Source: an uncultured Coriobacteriales bacterium
GTDB taxonomy: Bacteria > Actinomycetota > Coriobacteriia > Coriobacteriales > UMGS124
Assembly (NCBI GenBank): GCA_934636245.1
Contig: CAKUAI010000009.1
Location: 62,001 to 126,000, forward strand
Direction of reading: 5' to 3'
DNA: 64,000 nt
Shown: positions 63,834-64,000 of the stretch, piece by piece
How the letters are laid out: the number at the start of each line of letters is the position of its first letter
Position numbering within the stretch: position 1 is the first letter of the stretch
Program-made: the position numbers and the translations under genes
The notes under the pieces: model-generated
What the model saw: the letters and a program-made list of their open reading frames with translations, nothing else
The model's database searches: none
Told to the model about the DNA's origin: nothing

Positions 63834-64000
63834 ATGCCGCGTAATCGCCAGAATGAGACCGCTCAGCCCGAGCTGCAGGAGCGCGTCGTTTTCATCAACC
63901 GTGTTTCCAAGACCGTCAAGGGCGGTCGCCGCATGTCCCTGTCCGCTCTCGTCGTCGTTGGTGACGGCAAGGGCAACGTCGGCGTGGGCATGGGCAAGTC
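63834..64000 (+). CDS. rpsE: 30S ribosomal protein S5 (3' end outside the window)
   Basis: First 55 codons from the ATG at 63834, GAGGAG upstream. The dsRBD-like S5 block RVVFINRVSKTVKGGRRMS followed by VVGDGKGNVGVG identifies it; the gene runs off the window. Confidence 0.95.
   Translation, partial: MPRNRQNETAQPELQERVVFINRVSKTVKGGRRMSLSALVVVGDGKGNVGVGMGK

Overview
The window is high-GC bacterial chromosome with tightly packed, strongly codon-biased genes. Its gene content suggests the actinobacterial class Coriobacteriia (anaerobic gut or oral relatives of Olsenella, Collinsella and Atopobium). This is inference from an oxygen-independent (cbi-type) cobalamin pathway, an actinobacterial-style RpoC, a zinc-type S14 and L33, and an MEP isoprenoid pathway; no database search was possible.

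Layout. (1) 1-7119: the 3' end of an rlmKL-type rRNA methyltransferase gene, a HEAT-like hypothetical gene, a reverse-strand larB-larC pair for the nickel-pincer cofactor, an isoaspartyl peptidase and a secreted coiled-coil wall-hydrolase-like protein. (2) 7120-7426: an intergenic island of three large hairpins, two of which carry the same ~46-nt core in mirror orientation. (3) 7427-27467, all on the reverse strand: a ~20-kb cobalamin supercluster. In transcription order it reads cobT, cobU-like B, cobS, cobU-like A, cobC, then a cobalamin riboswitch, then an exported cobaltochelatase cbiK, a secreted two-repeat protein, a FecBCD-type uptake system, and cbiD, F, G, H, J, ET, A, B, P, C. Only cbiL, the uroporphyrinogen-to-sirohydrochlorin steps and cobA/btuR are not seen. 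(4) 27629-37621: tRNA-Thr, a small membrane metal-binding protein, hisS with a cysteine-rich tail, clpC, ispD-ispF, cysS, rlmB, a YacP-like NYN RNase and a membrane protein. (5) 37756-41084: Thr-Tyr-Thr-Met tRNAs, tuf, rpmG, tRNA-Trp, secE, nusG. (6) 41085-55190: rplKA, rplJL behind an L10-type leader, rpoBC, rpsL-rpsG-fusA. (7) 55266-64000: the S10/spc ribosomal protein cluster from rpsJ to a partial rpsE.

How it works together. The cobalamin genes first build the corrin ring (riboswitch-controlled cbi part) and then attach the lower ligand (cobT/U/S/C, upstream of the riboswitch, so possibly not B12-repressed and available for salvage). The signal-peptide-bearing CbiK, the secreted repeat protein and the ABC importer next to it point to cobalt or tetrapyrrole handling at the envelope. 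The right half is the transcription/translation core. There, intrinsic terminators followed by structured leaders cut the ribosomal clusters into separately controllable blocks.

Most unusual observations: an RNA polymerase beta' subunit with an alpha-CTD-like helix-hairpin-helix and acidic tail; a histidyl-tRNA synthetase ending in a ten-cysteine metallothionein-like tail; LarC with a ~120-residue histidine-rich insert; the mirrored hairpin pair at 7132-7420; and the repeated terminator-plus-leader layout in S10/spc.
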